Part shown: piece by piece, positions 1 through 7,705 of the stretch
Layout: every line of letters starts with the position of its first letter
How positions within the stretch are numbered: the first letter of the stretch is position 1
Assembly: GCA_002372815.1 (NCBI GenBank)
Contig: DFIR01000020.1
Coordinates: 20,639-38,029, forward strand
Reading direction: 5' to 3'
From: Lachnospiraceae bacterium UBA3692
GTDB taxonomy: Bacteria > Bacillota > Clostridia > Lachnospirales > Lachnospiraceae
DNA length: 17,391 bases
The notes under the pieces: model-generated
Told to the model about the DNA's origin: nothing
Database searches by the model: none
The model's input: only the letters and a program-made list of their open reading frames with translations
Program-made: the position numbers and the translations under genes

Positions 1-177
1 TGCTTCCTCCGCAGGAGCCTCCGCCGCAGGCGCTTCTCCCTCCGCAGGGATCTCCTCCAAGGCGGCCACCGCGATCTCCTCCACGGTCACTTCCTCCTCC
101 ACGGACATTTTCTCTTCCACGGACATTTTCTCTTCCGTAAAGACGGCGGTCAATTCGTTCTCTCTCTCAAAATCCAT
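1..177 (-). CDS. Partial acidic protein, N-terminus only (possible RicT/YaaT by position)
   Basis: Reading leftwards from an ATG at 177-175, 59 codons stay open to the window edge. The start lies 5 bases after the holB stop and is preceded by GGGTGAG inside the 3' end of holB, so the two are translationally linked. The visible part begins MDFERENELTAVF and is then strongly acidic and Ala/Pro-rich (runs such as VEEKMSVEE and APAAEAPAEE), with a tandem 18-bp duplication. No domain is visible. In many Firmicutes the gene directly after holB encodes the PSP1-domain protein RicT/YaaT, so this could be that protein with a disordered acidic leader; the visible residues do not show the PSP1 domain, so this is only a positional guess. 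The open frame, spacing and RBS make a real gene likely. Confidence 0.7.
   Translation of the reverse strand, partial: MDFERENELTAVFTEEKMSVEEKMSVEEEVTVEEIAVAALEEIPAEGEAPAAEAPAEEA
101..136. repeat. Two tandem copies of an 18-bp unit
   Basis: The unit ACGGACATTTTCTCTTCC occurs at 101-118 and is repeated exactly at 119-136. It lies inside the acidic partial gene and adds six in-frame codons (EKMSVE) in a low-complexity stretch. Confidence 0.85.
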
Positions 178-182
178 GTATC

Positions 183-1223
183 TCACCCGTTCGTCCGATT
201 CCGGGTCCTGCGCCTGTCCGCGGCGCAGGCCTGCCGGATCTGCAGAAAGAGCATCTCCAGCACCAGTTCGGTATTGACATTTGCTTTCAGGCGCCTGCCC
301 GCGGTCTCCCGGGCACGCGCGACGCGCTGCAGCGAGCCGTAGGACAGCATATCTGCAGCGTCTTTAATATACTGTATTTCCTCAGGGAAAATCAAGCGGC
401 CCTCATCGCCCGTGCTCTTGTACACCAGGATGTCCCGGAACCAGCTGTCCGTGAAGTCGAGCACGTTGTCCGTCTCGCCTCCCGCGGCGCTCTCCCGGGC
501 CGATTCCGCGATCTCATGGGCATCCGCCTGTTCGATCCTCCGCAGCAGTCCCACGGTCCTGTCCCGCACGGCGGCGAATTCCTCGCTCTCCGACAGGCGG
601 ATCGCCTTGCCCGGAAGACCTCCCGCGAACCTGGCGCACATCCGCGCCTTCTCCGGCGGCGTGTCATAGCGGCTGGTCAGCAGCTGCTCGATCGCCTGCG
701 CGGAGACCGGCCGCAGCTGCAGCGTGATGCAGCGGCTCAGGACCGTCGGCAGGAAGGCCGTGACGCCGTCCGCGAGGAGGAGCAGCACGCCGTAGGACGG
801 CGGTTCCTCCAGCGTCTTGAGGAGCGCGTTCTGCGCCTGCTGGGTCATGCGCTCCGCGTCCGGCACGATGTAGATCTTGTGCTCACTGCTGTAGGGCACG
901 ATCTGCATGTCCGCGCGGAGCCGGCGGATCTCGCCGACGCCGATGGAGCCCGCCTTCTCCCTCTCCAGGGTCAGGATGTCCGGGTGATTGCCGCTCTGCG
1001 CCTGCAGGCAGGACAGGCACTTCCCGCAGGCCTCATAGGTGCCGTCCTCTCCGACCGCCGGGTCCTGGCAGAGCAGCGCCGCCGCGAAGGACTGCGCCAG
1101 CATCTTCCGGCCGCTTCCGCGGCCGCCGCTGAGAATATAGGCGTGGGAGACGCTCCCGGTCCGCAGCGCGTTCTGCAGATGCTGTATGACCGTCTCCTGT
1201 CCGATAATCTCTCCGAATGCCAA
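183..1223 (-). CDS. holB: DNA polymerase III delta prime subunit
   Basis: Clamp-loader subunit of 346 residues that helps place the beta sliding clamp on primed DNA. The AAA+ fold is recognisable: start MAFGEIIGQE, a P-loop-like GGRGSGRK at 33-40, a zinc-binding set C52, C66, C69, C72, the segment ERMTQQAQNALLKTLEEPP (about 124-142) and the SRC motif at 163-165, all typical of the DnaX/HolB family. In the P-loop the usual GK[ST] is GRK, so ATP binding is probably lost, which is common in delta prime. The start is TTG (1223-1221), not ATG; GGAGGAGG sits about 8 bases upstream and no better start is near. It lies 24 bases after the guanylate-kinase-like gene and 5 before the next gene, so it is an operon member. 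Confidence 0.96.
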   Translation of the reverse strand: MAFGEIIGQETVIQHLQNALRTGSVSHAYILSGGRGSGRKMLAQSFAAALLCQDPAVGEDGTYEACGKCLSCLQAQSGNHPDILTLEREKAGSIGVGEIRRLRADMQIVPYSSEHKIYIVPDAERMTQQAQNALLKTLEEPPSYGVLLLLADGVTAFLPTVLSRCITLQLRPVSAQAIEQLLTSRYDTPPEKARMCARFAGGLPGKAIRLSESEEFAAVRDRTVGLLRRIEQADAHEIAESARESAAGGETDNVLDFTDSWFRDILVYKSTGDEGRLIFPEEIQYIKDAADMLSYGSLQRVARARETAGRRLKANVNTELVLEMLFLQIRQACAADRRRTRNRTNG

Positions 1224-1247
1224 AACCGGGGCCTCCTCCGTAACCTG

Positions 1248-1841
1248 TCAGTCCTCTCCCGCGATCGCCCTGCGCAGCTCCTCGAGGCACTGTTCTTCGT
1301 CGATGTTCTCAAACTGCCGCGTCACGCCCGCCTCCGCGAGCCTGTCCGGCGCGAAATCCTTCTCATCCGCCAGAAAACGCCTGCACATCTCCGCGTATTT
1401 CGGCGTCTTCTGGGCACGCTCCCTGCGGAGGGCCCGTTCCAGCCGCTCGCCGTCCTCCACATGGATACAGAGCGGCACGACCGCCTGTGCCCCGAAATGC
1501 CTGCGGAGCGCAGCGCAGGACTCCGGGGTCCCGATCAGCAGCGTGCTTCCCGCCTCCAGGTCGATCTGCCCGTCGTCCGCCGTGTAGTAGATCCACGGCC
1601 CGTGCACCGTCTGGTAGCAGCGGGACTCGATCACGCGCCCCTGCTGTCTTGCCTCCTCAAACTGCGCGGCCGTCCGGAAGAAATATTCCCTTCCGTCCTG
1701 CTCCCCCTCCCGCATCGGGCGGGTCGTGCAGGGGATCACCGGCCGCAGTCCGAGACTGTGATCTGCCAGCAGGCGCTGATAGAGCGTGTCCTTGCCGGCG
1801 GCGCTCTTGCCCATCAGGCAGAAGATCCTGTTCTCTCCCAT
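1248..1841 (-). CDS. Guanylate kinase-like P-loop kinase (divergent)
   Basis: A 197-residue protein with a guanylate kinase-like fold. It has the P-loop GKSAAGKD (11-18) and the GMP-binding signature TTRPMREGEQDGREY (39-53), close to the family TTRxxRxGExxGxxY. It departs from housekeeping Gmk: the P-loop begins GKS rather than GPS, the GNxYGT-type segment is VHGPWIYYT (79-87), and the IDVQGA-type motif is replaced by LIGTPESC (102-109). It may phosphorylate GMP, or be a specialised paralogue with another substrate; a normal gmk may exist elsewhere. The ATG at 1841 has AGGAGTG just upstream, overlapping the region of the pyk stop, and the gap to pyk is 12 bases, so they are co-transcribed and perhaps coupled. 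Family assignment is firm, substrate is not. Confidence 0.87.
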   Translation of the reverse strand: MGENRIFCLMGKSAAGKDTLYQRLLADHSLGLRPVIPCTTRPMREGEQDGREYFFRTAAQFEEARQQGRVIESRCYQTVHGPWIYYTADDGQIDLEAGSTLLIGTPESCAALRRHFGAQAVVPLCIHVEDGERLERALRRERAQKTPKYAEMCRRFLADEKDFAPDRLAEAGVTRQFENIDEEQCLEELRRAIAGED

Positions 1842-1853
1842 CTCACTCCTGTT

Positions 1854-3269
1854 TCATTCCACTTCAGTGACGCGGATCATGTTCGTGTTGCCGGCGACGC
1901 CCAGCGGGACACCGGCCGTCAGCACGACGTTGTCGCCCTTCTTCACATAGCCTGCCTTCTTCGCGGCGCTGATCGCGGAGTCGAAGAGCATGTCCGCCTT
2001 GTCCTCCTGCGGGATGATCAGCGGCTGCACGTCGAACAGCAGGTTCATCTGGCATGCCGTGCGCGCGCTGATGCTGCACGCGACGATGGGACATCCCGGC
2101 TTGAAGGAGCTCAGGCTCCTGGCCGTGAATCCCGAGATCGTGACCGTGATGATCGCGGTCGCCTTGACGTCCTCGGCCACGGTGCAGGCTGCGTGCGAGA
2201 TCGCCGTCGTGATGTCCGCCTTGTCCCCCGTGTCGCGGATCTCCATCATCTTCCGATAGTCGATCTCCTGCTCCGCGCGCTCCGCGATCCTGGCCATCGT
2301 CTGCACGGCCCGCTCGGGGAATGCGCCGCTCGCCGTCTCGCCGGAGAGCATGATGGCGGTCGTCCCGTCATAGATCGCGTTGGCGACGTCCGTCGTCTCC
2401 GCGCGGGTGGGGCGGGGATTCTTCATCATGGAGTCGAGCATCTGCGTCGCGGTGACGACGATCTTGCCCTTCGCGTCCGCCTCCCGGATGATCTGTTTCT
2501 GCAGGATCGGCACCTCTTCCATCGGCACTTCCACGCCCAGGTCGCCTCTCGCGACCATGACGCCGTCCGCGGCATCCAGGATCTCGCCGATGTTGCGCAC
2601 GCCCTGCACGCTCTCGATCTTGGCGATGATCTTCATCTTGCCGCCGTTGTCCGAGATCAGCCTGCGCAGCTGCCGGATGTCCTCCGCGGTCCTCGTGAAG
2701 GAGGCGGCGATATAGTCATATCCCATCTCGCAGCCGAACACGATATCCGACCGGTCCTGCTCGCTGATGAACGGCATCGACAGGTCCGCGCCGGGAATGT
2801 TCACGCCTTTGTGGTTCGAGACCGGGCCGCCGTTGAGCACCGTGCAGACCAGGTCCGTCTCCGTCTTATCGTCCACCCGCAGCTCGATCAGGCCGTCGTC
2901 GATCAGGATCCCGCCGCCGACGTCCACGTCCTTCGTGATGTCTTTATAGGTGACGGAAGCCCGCTCGGCATTACCGAGGATGTCCTCCGTCGTCAGTGTA
3001 AAAGTGCTGCCGCGCTCGAGCGTGACGCGGCCTCCCTCGAAGTCCCGCAGGCGGATCTCCGGTCCCCGCGTGTCGAGCAGGGTCGCGACCGGGACGTTCA
3101 TCTCCCGGCGGATCCGGACGAGCCTCCGGAACTTGGCCTCATGTTCCTCATGTGTCCCGTGGGAAAAATTGAAGCGCGCCACATTCATGCCCGCCTCGAT
3201 CAGTTTCGTGAGCATCTCCTCGCTGTCGCTTGCCGGTCCTATGGTGCAGATGATCTTTGTTTTTCTCAT
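1854..3269 (-). CDS. pyk: Pyruvate kinase
   Basis: Catalyses phosphoenolpyruvate + ADP to pyruvate + ATP in glycolysis, in the cytoplasm. The 471-residue product has the N-terminal MRKTKIICTIGPAS, substrate residues R32, N34 and S36, DTRGPEIR at 66-73, the active-site region IIAKIES, the VMVARGDLGVEVP motif and TATQMLDSMMKNPRPTRAE. The length is that of the standard enzyme, without the extra C-terminal phosphotransfer-like domain of Bacillus Pyk. An upstream in-frame ATG at 3335 exists, but the ATG at 3269 is chosen because family homology begins exactly there and AGGAG lies 8 bases upstream. It is the first gene of the minus-strand operon with the guanylate kinase-like gene and holB. No convincing pyk promoter was found; its leader region lies in 3270-3400. 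Confidence 0.97.
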   Translation of the reverse strand: MRKTKIICTIGPASDSEEMLTKLIEAGMNVARFNFSHGTHEEHEAKFRRLVRIRREMNVPVATLLDTRGPEIRLRDFEGGRVTLERGSTFTLTTEDILGNAERASVTYKDITKDVDVGGGILIDDGLIELRVDDKTETDLVCTVLNGGPVSNHKGVNIPGADLSMPFISEQDRSDIVFGCEMGYDYIAASFTRTAEDIRQLRRLISDNGGKMKIIAKIESVQGVRNIGEILDAADGVMVARGDLGVEVPMEEVPILQKQIIREADAKGKIVVTATQMLDSMMKNPRPTRAETTDVANAIYDGTTAIMLSGETASGAFPERAVQTMARIAERAEQEIDYRKMMEIRDTGDKADITTAISHAACTVAEDVKATAIITVTISGFTARSLSSFKPGCPIVACSISARTACQMNLLFDVQPLIIPQEDKADMLFDSAISAAKKAGYVKKGDNVVLTAGVPLGVAGNTNMIRVTEVE

Positions 3270-3391
3270 ATTGGATCTCCTGTCCCTGGTATGAATTGAG
3301 TGTACGGCGTTCCGATGTTTCTCCGCCGCGCACATTGTGCGGCTCTCAGTACTACTATATTAGCACAGATGCGGGGAGTTTGCGTTTTTTC

Positions 3392-3436
3392 TTGTATCTT
3401 TGACCTGTCAAGGTATAATAAAGGATGGTAAATCCT
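3392..3436 (+). promoter_or_regulatory. Promoter and operator-like palindrome for the flavodiiron gene
   Basis: A perfect TATAAT lies at 3414-3419 with TTGTAT at 3392-3397, a 16-base spacer. Inside the spacer is the perfect inverted repeat TTGAC-CT-GTCAA (3400-3411), touching the -10 box, which is where a repressor would block polymerase. A second inverted repeat, AGGAT-N5-ATCCT (3422-3436), covers the expected transcription start. The RBS AAGGAG is at 3454-3459. The regulator is unknown. Confidence 0.6.
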
Positions 3437-3468
3437 AACGGTTCTCTCCAAGAAAGGAGTTCACACAC

Positions 3469-4665
3469 ATGCAGAATTACAGACAGGTGGCCGCGGATAC
3501 GTTCTGGATCGGCGCCAGCGACCGCCGCATTTCCCGCTTTGAGAATCTCTTCCCGCTGACCCACGGGGTCTCCTACAACAGCTATCTCGTGACGGATGAG
3601 AAGACCGTGCTCTTCGACACCGCGGACATCTCCGTCTCCGACCAGTTCCTGGAGAATCTCGCCGCCGCCCTCGCCGGGCGCGCGCTCGACTATATCGTCG
3701 TCCTGCACATGGAGCCCGACCACTGCGCCACGCTGGCCACCGTCGCGAAGCTGTATCCCGGCGCCACTCTGATCGGCGGCATGAAGACCTTCACCTTCAT
3801 GGACCAGTTCTTCCCGGAGCTGAAGGCCCTGCCCCGCAAGGTCGTCAAGGAAGGCGAGATGCTGGAGACCGGCAGCCACACCTTCCGCTTCGTGGCCGCC
3901 CCCATGGTCCACTGGCCGGAAGTCATGATGGCCTACGACACCGCCACAAAGTCCCTCTTCTCCGCGGACGCCTTCGGCACCTTCGGCGCCGTCGACGGCG
4001 GCATCTTCATGGATGAGCACGACTACGAGAAGGAATATCTCGCGGACGCGCGCCGCTACTACGCCAACATCGTCGGCAAGTACGGCCAGCAGGTCCAGGC
4101 CGTCCTGAAGAAGGCGGCGGGGCTCGAGATCGAGAACATCTTCTCTCTCCACGGCCCCGTCTGGAGGAAGGATCTCGGCGTTCTCCTCGAGAAGTACCAG
4201 CTCTGGAGCACCTACACCGCGGAGGAGGACGACATCGTGCTCATCTACGGTTCCCTCTACGGACACACCGCCAGCGCCGCAGAGGCCTGCGCCGCCCGTC
4301 TCCGCGCCCGCACCGGCCGGAAGGTCTTCGTATACGACGTCTCCGAGACCCATGTCTCCTATCTCGTCAGCGAGATCTGGCGCTGCGCCAACATCGTGCT
4401 CTTCAGCCCCACCTACAACAACGGTCTGTATCCGCCGGTGGAGGCCCTCCTGCACGATCTCGAGGCCCTCGGCGTGAAGAACCGCCGCTTCGCCCTCGCG
4501 GAGAACGGCTCCTGGGCCCCTGTCGCGGGCAAGCTCATGCGCGCGCACCTCGAAGCCCTCAAGAACTGCACGGTCCTCGAGGACACCCTCACGATCAAGA
4601 GCGCCCTGCACGACGAGGCCGCCCTCGACGCCTTCGTGGAGAAGATCGCGGAGATGATCGGCTGA
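3469..4665 (+). CDS. fprA: FprA-family flavodiiron protein (A-type flavoprotein)
   Basis: A soluble 398-residue flavodiiron protein that reduces O2 to water or NO to N2O, protecting anaerobes. The N-terminal metallo-beta-lactamase-like domain (about 1-245) carries the full diiron set: H80-x-E82-x-D84-H85, H148, D167 and H228. The C-terminal flavodoxin domain (from about 254) begins IVLIYGSLYGHTASAAE, the FMN phosphate-binding loop, with SPTYNNGLYPPVE further on. There is no fused rubredoxin or NADH:flavin reductase domain, so electrons must come from a separate partner. The ATG has AAGGAG nine bases upstream. It stands alone, divergent from the pyk operon, with its own promoter and terminator, consistent with stress-induced expression. 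Function from motifs is secure; the preference for O2 or NO cannot be read. Confidence 0.96.
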   Translation: MQNYRQVAADTFWIGASDRRISRFENLFPLTHGVSYNSYLVTDEKTVLFDTADISVSDQFLENLAAALAGRALDYIVVLHMEPDHCATLATVAKLYPGATLIGGMKTFTFMDQFFPELKALPRKVVKEGEMLETGSHTFRFVAAPMVHWPEVMMAYDTATKSLFSADAFGTFGAVDGGIFMDEHDYEKEYLADARRYYANIVGKYGQQVQAVLKKAAGLEIENIFSLHGPVWRKDLGVLLEKYQLWSTYTAEEDDIVLIYGSLYGHTASAAEACAARLRARTGRKVFVYDVSETHVSYLVSEIWRCANIVLFSPTYNNGLYPPVEALLHDLEALGVKNRRFALAENGSWAPVAGKLMRAHLEALKNCTVLEDTLTIKSALHDEAALDAFVEKIAEMIG

Positions 4666-4715
4666 AAACCGTTTGAATGACCGGCGGATCTGCCCGCCTC
4701 ACACAAAATGCAATC

Positions 4716-4769
4716 GCGGCACTGCTGCGTGTCCCGGTATCCCCGGTGCGCACGGCAGTGCCGCTTTTT
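4716..4769 (+). terminator. Rho-independent terminator of the flavodiiron gene
   Basis: The arm GCGGCACTGC (4716-4725) pairs perfectly with GCAGTGCCGC (4755-4764), and five T follow (4765-4769). CGTG (4728-4731) and CACG (4751-4754) extend the stem inside. It lies about 50 bases after the stop. The same hairpin faces the convergent DUF2079 gene, but on that strand it is followed only by a weak T run. Confidence 0.88.
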
Positions 4770-4795
4770 CCTTGCTGTTATGCAGCTGCAGTCTC

Positions 4796-6619
4796 TCAGT
4801 GCAGCGCTTCCTTCCGGAATACGGAGATCCCGCTCTCCTCCCGCTCCAGCCTGTACCCGAGTTCCTCATACTGCAGGAAGAACCTGTGCTCCGTCCCGGT
4901 CGGCAGCACGTAGTACTCCGTCTCCCGCGGCGTGTCGCTGTCCTGGTACATGTACAGCTCCGGGATGTCCGTCAGATGCGGCAGGAGGAAGGTCTCCGCC
5001 GTCACGGACGCATCCCGCGGGATCTCCGCGAGCACCTGCTCCATCTGCGCGTACCGGGCGCCGTTCGCCTCATAGGCCCACGCGTAGTGCACGTATCCGT
5101 GCCCCCGGTACGTGTACGACAACAGGATCCCCGCGCAGACGCAGGTCGTGCACAGGACCGTCTTCGCGAAGGCTTCCCATTCCCGCACGTTCAGGATCAG
5201 CAGGAGGAAGAGCAGCGTCGTCGGCCCGTAGGTGTACTGGTAGCCGATGTCGTGCTGGTACGGATAGGTCGTCATGAGTCCGAGCGCCAGGTAGGGCACC
5301 GCCAGGATCAGCCTCCGCAGGTCCTTCACGATCAGCGGCGCGAACAGCAGCGCGCCGAGCGTGTACACGATGTAAGGGACATTGTCCGCGTCGAACACGT
5401 TCCGGATGAAGAAGGCCGGATCCATCGCGATGTTCCGGGCCAGGCTCAGGAGTCCTCCCTCCCCGGGCAGATAGTACATGGAGTAATGGCCTTCCATCAG
5501 CCCGTACCCCTTCCACTGCAGGAAGGAGACCGCCCCCAGGAACCAGGCGGCCGCCAGCAGGAGCACCTCCGCGGCCTGCCGTCGCATCTTTCCGGCTTCC
5601 GCGGCATCCTCCCGCAGATCCGCCGCGCCGGTCGCCAGCACATAGATGGCGAAGCACATCACGAAGATGGCCGCGTCCTCCTTGATCCCCAGCGTGAGGA
5701 GCAGGAAGACCCACATCCGCTTCCTCTTCCCCGCGAGGAAGAAACAGATGAAGAAAAGCAGGAACAGCGGCAGGAACTTGTTCTCGTGAAAATCGTAGAA
5801 CAGCGGCTGCTGCAGCGCCGGATCGACCAGGTAGACAAGGCAGATTCCCCACGCGGCGGCGGGCTTCAGGCGCAGCTGCCTGCAGATCAGCAGCAGCGGC
5901 ACCACGGAGGCGAAGACGGCCGCGGACTGCAGCACCAGGAGCGTCTCCGGGGACCGGTGCAGCATATAAAACGGCAGGAGCACGTAATAGGTGGGGGAGA
6001 AGTGGACGTAGAAATGCGACAGGAGCGTCCCCCTCTCGCAGGTCGTGAGCGGCATCCCCGTCCTCGCCATGTACTCGAACATCTGCGCGAAGATCCCGAA
6101 GTCGAAACAGGACGCCGAGAAGACCCTGTAGCGCAGGACCGTGTGATACGCGTAGAAAGCCGCCCCGAAGACCGCCGGCGCGCAGACGGCTGCCGCAGCT
6201 GCCCTGTACCCCATCCGCTGCTTCCGGGGCGCGAACAGCTCCGGGTGTCTCTTCAGCGCGCCATAGAAGAAGAATCCCAGCACAGCGATGACGCCGGCAG
6301 TCACATACAGCATCTCCCCGGCGGGCATCTCGCGGCGGCAGTCCCACACGCAGGCCGCGCCGAAAGCCGCGGCCGCGGGAATCAGCAGAAGGTCTCCGGC
6401 CGTCCTGCCTGCCGCCGGTCCGCGGAGCCACCCCGTGACTGCCCGGATCCCGCAGAGCAGCAGAAAGACCGCCCCAAGCATCGCAAGATAGCCCGGCAGG
6501 CCGATCGTCTCCACCCACCGGACGGACGACGACGCGCCGGGATTTCGAAAGACCAGTGCCGCGGACAGGTACAGAAATGCCGTGAGCAGGGTATAGATAA
6601 GATCCGCTGCGAGCGCCAT
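4796..6619 (-). CDS. DUF2079 multi-pass membrane protein (GT-C-like)
   Basis: An integral membrane protein of about 607 residues with roughly a dozen hydrophobic segments. Family features are FDFGIFAQMFEYM (172-184), the loop HFYVHFSPTYYVLLPFY (202-218) and YDFHENKFLPLFLL (275-288), which mark DUF2079, a family resembling GT-C glycosyltransferases that use lipid-linked sugars. Acidic and histidine residues in these loops (D173, H206, D276, H278, E279) are candidate active-site residues. The frame is open up to 6784, but the ATG at 6619 is chosen because GGGGAG lies 9 bases upstream and the first membrane helix starts at once; an ATG at 6658 is the alternative. It is convergent with the flavodiiron gene and divergent from the AraC gene. 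Its role is probably envelope glycan assembly; donor and acceptor are unknown. Confidence 0.88.
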   Translation of the reverse strand: MALAADLIYTLLTAFLYLSAALVFRNPGASSSVRWVETIGLPGYLAMLGAVFLLLCGIRAVTGWLRGPAAGRTAGDLLLIPAAAAFGAACVWDCRREMPAGEMLYVTAGVIAVLGFFFYGALKRHPELFAPRKQRMGYRAAAAAVCAPAVFGAAFYAYHTVLRYRVFSASCFDFGIFAQMFEYMARTGMPLTTCERGTLLSHFYVHFSPTYYVLLPFYMLHRSPETLLVLQSAAVFASVVPLLLICRQLRLKPAAAWGICLVYLVDPALQQPLFYDFHENKFLPLFLLFFICFFLAGKRKRMWVFLLLTLGIKEDAAIFVMCFAIYVLATGAADLREDAAEAGKMRRQAAEVLLLAAAWFLGAVSFLQWKGYGLMEGHYSMYYLPGEGGLLSLARNIAMDPAFFIRNVFDADNVPYIVYTLGALLFAPLIVKDLRRLILAVPYLALGLMTTYPYQHDIGYQYTYGPTTLLFLLLILNVREWEAFAKTVLCTTCVCAGILLSYTYRGHGYVHYAWAYEANGARYAQMEQVLAEIPRDASVTAETFLLPHLTDIPELYMYQDSDTPRETEYYVLPTGTEHRFFLQYEELGYRLEREESGISVFRKEALH

Positions 6620-6677
6620 AGGATTGTTCTCCCCGGGAACGGCCGCTCCCCGCGCCATTCCGTTTCCATTCCTTTTG

Positions 6678-6683
6678 ATTCTA
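6678..6683 (-). promoter_or_regulatory. Candidate extended -10 for the DUF2079 gene
   Basis: On the minus strand TG-T-TAGAAT forms an extended -10 (TAGAAT is 6683-6678). No good -35 box is seen 17 bases upstream. Transcription would start near 6671, giving a leader of about 50 bases to the ATG at 6619. Confidence 0.35.
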
Positions 6684-6722
6684 ACACGCCCCGCCGTCAT
6701 GTTCCATACGGCAAAAGATTCG

Positions 6723-6751
6723 TTGCTTTTTGCGGATTTCTGGCATATCAT
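6723..6751 (+). promoter_or_regulatory. Candidate promoter of the AraC-family gene
   Basis: TTGCTT (6723-6728), a 17-base spacer, and TATCAT (6746-6751) make a reasonable sigma-A-type promoter. The start codon at 6783 follows with AAGGAG at 6771-6776. The 163-base gap is shared with the divergent DUF2079 gene, so the regulator could act on both directions. Confidence 0.5.
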
Positions 6752-6782
6752 AATGCAAAGTCTTCGCAGAAAGGAGTTTCGC

Positions 6783-7679
6783 ATGGCGGAAGGGATCTAT
6801 CAGCAGAACTATCCTATGGCAACCGAAGACATCTCCGTCGAATACCGCACCACCGGCCGTGTCCTGCCCGTGCACTGGCACGACAACCTCGAGATCATCT
6901 ACCTGCTCAACGGCAGCGCCGAGATCCTGCTGGACGGACAGACCTTCCACCTCGTGACCGGCGACCTGATCGTGATCGACAGCGGGCGGATCCATGAGTC
7001 CCACTGCGAGAAGAGCTACATGCAGATCGTGATCCGGATCAGCGAGAACTTCATCCGCTCCCTGATGGGCGGCCGGCGGGACTTCCGCATCGTCTGCAGC
7101 CGCTACGACCTCACCCACGAGACGCTCGCCTCCTATATGGAGATCCGGCACCTCCTCCGGGAGCTGGTCCCCCTCTACATCCAGCAGCCCCGCGGTTACC
7201 AGATCAAGAGCCGCTCGCTGGTCCTGGACGTGCTCTACCACCTGATCTCGGATTTCACGGTACCGGATACCGCTTCGCCTTCCGTTCCCGAACATGCGGG
7301 CAGCGGCAGCCCTGCGGCAGGCACTGCCGGGAGCTTCCCCGAGACGGACCGCGCCCAGCGGCGCGTCTGGGAGATCGCCCGCTATATCAGCGATCACTAC
7401 CGGGAGCCGCTCACGCTCGACACGATCGCCGGGCACTTCGGTCTCAGCCCCGAGTACTTCAGCAGGATGTTCCGCAAGACCTTCGGTATCCCCTACACCC
7501 AGCATCTCCAGCACGTGCGCATCGCCCACATCCACCACGATCTCTGCACGACAGACGATCCGGTCATGGCCATCGCCGAGCGCCACGGCTTCACCAACTA
7601 CAAGCTCTTCCTCCGTATGTTCCGCGAGACGTACGGAAACACGCCCAGAGAGATCAGACGGCAGGCGCGGTTCGGCTGA
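6783..7679 (+). CDS. AraC/XylS-family transcriptional regulator with cupin sensor
   Basis: A 298-residue cytoplasmic regulator. The N-terminal cupin-type sensor begins near 20 with the typical HWHDNLEIIYLLNG (31-44) and GDLIVIDSGRIHE (about 61-73). A Pro/Ala/Gly/Ser-rich linker spans about 165-190. The C-terminal DNA-binding domain (194-298) has two helix-turn-helix units, LTLDTIAGHFGLSPEYFSRMF and MAIAERHGFTNYKLFLRMF, ending in the YGNTPREIRR signature. Such proteins usually sense a sugar or related small molecule and act on neighbouring genes. The ATG at 6783 has AAGGAG six bases upstream; the in-frame ATG at 6624 lacks this and would lie inside the divergent gene. Likely targets are the divergent DUF2079 gene and perhaps the adjacent envelope genes; this is inference. 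Confidence 0.93.
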   Translation: MAEGIYQQNYPMATEDISVEYRTTGRVLPVHWHDNLEIIYLLNGSAEILLDGQTFHLVTGDLIVIDSGRIHESHCEKSYMQIVIRISENFIRSLMGGRRDFRIVCSRYDLTHETLASYMEIRHLLRELVPLYIQQPRGYQIKSRSLVLDVLYHLISDFTVPDTASPSVPEHAGSGSPAAGTAGSFPETDRAQRRVWEIARYISDHYREPLTLDTIAGHFGLSPEYFSRMFRKTFGIPYTQHLQHVRIAHIHHDLCTTDDPVMAIAERHGFTNYKLFLRMFRETYGNTPREIRRQARFG

Positions 7680-7700
7680 ACCGCTGCCTGCCGTTCTTTC
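7658..7700 (+). terminator. Terminator overlapping the end of the AraC-family gene
   Basis: ACGGCAGGC-GCGGTTC (7658-7673) pairs with GAACCGC-TGCCTGCCGT (7678-7694) with one bulged base and a GGCT loop; TTCTTTC follows. The left arm is inside the coding region and encodes the last residues, and the hairpin covers the stop codon. The convergent gene ends at 7706, so the hairpin also faces that transcript, though without a good T run on that strand. Confidence 0.8.
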
Positions 7701-7705
7701 ATGCA

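Noticed and set aside
516..3299. Plus-strand open frame of 927 codons across holB, the kinase gene and pyk
   Set aside because: It is antisense to three genes with clear family motifs; long open antisense frames are expected in GC-rich coding DNA, and the translation is Arg/Leu/His-rich without any domain.
3389..3411. TTGACA on the minus strand as the pyk -35 box
   Set aside because: No acceptable -10 lies 16-18 bases downstream; the sequence is part of the same palindrome.
3400..3419. TTGACC as the -35 box of the flavodiiron promoter
   Set aside because: It is only 8 bases from the TATAAT box; TTGTAT at 3392 has the right spacing, and TTGACC is better read as half of a palindrome.
3355..4611. 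Minus-strand frame of 418 codons opposite the flavodiiron gene
   Set aside because: The opposite strand has all diiron ligands and a flavodoxin domain; this frame is a shadow rich in Glu/Gly/Val.
4673..6997. Plus-strand frame of 774 codons across the DUF2079 gene
   Set aside because: It runs through a strong terminator and two divergent promoters, and the minus strand carries the conserved DUF2079 motifs.
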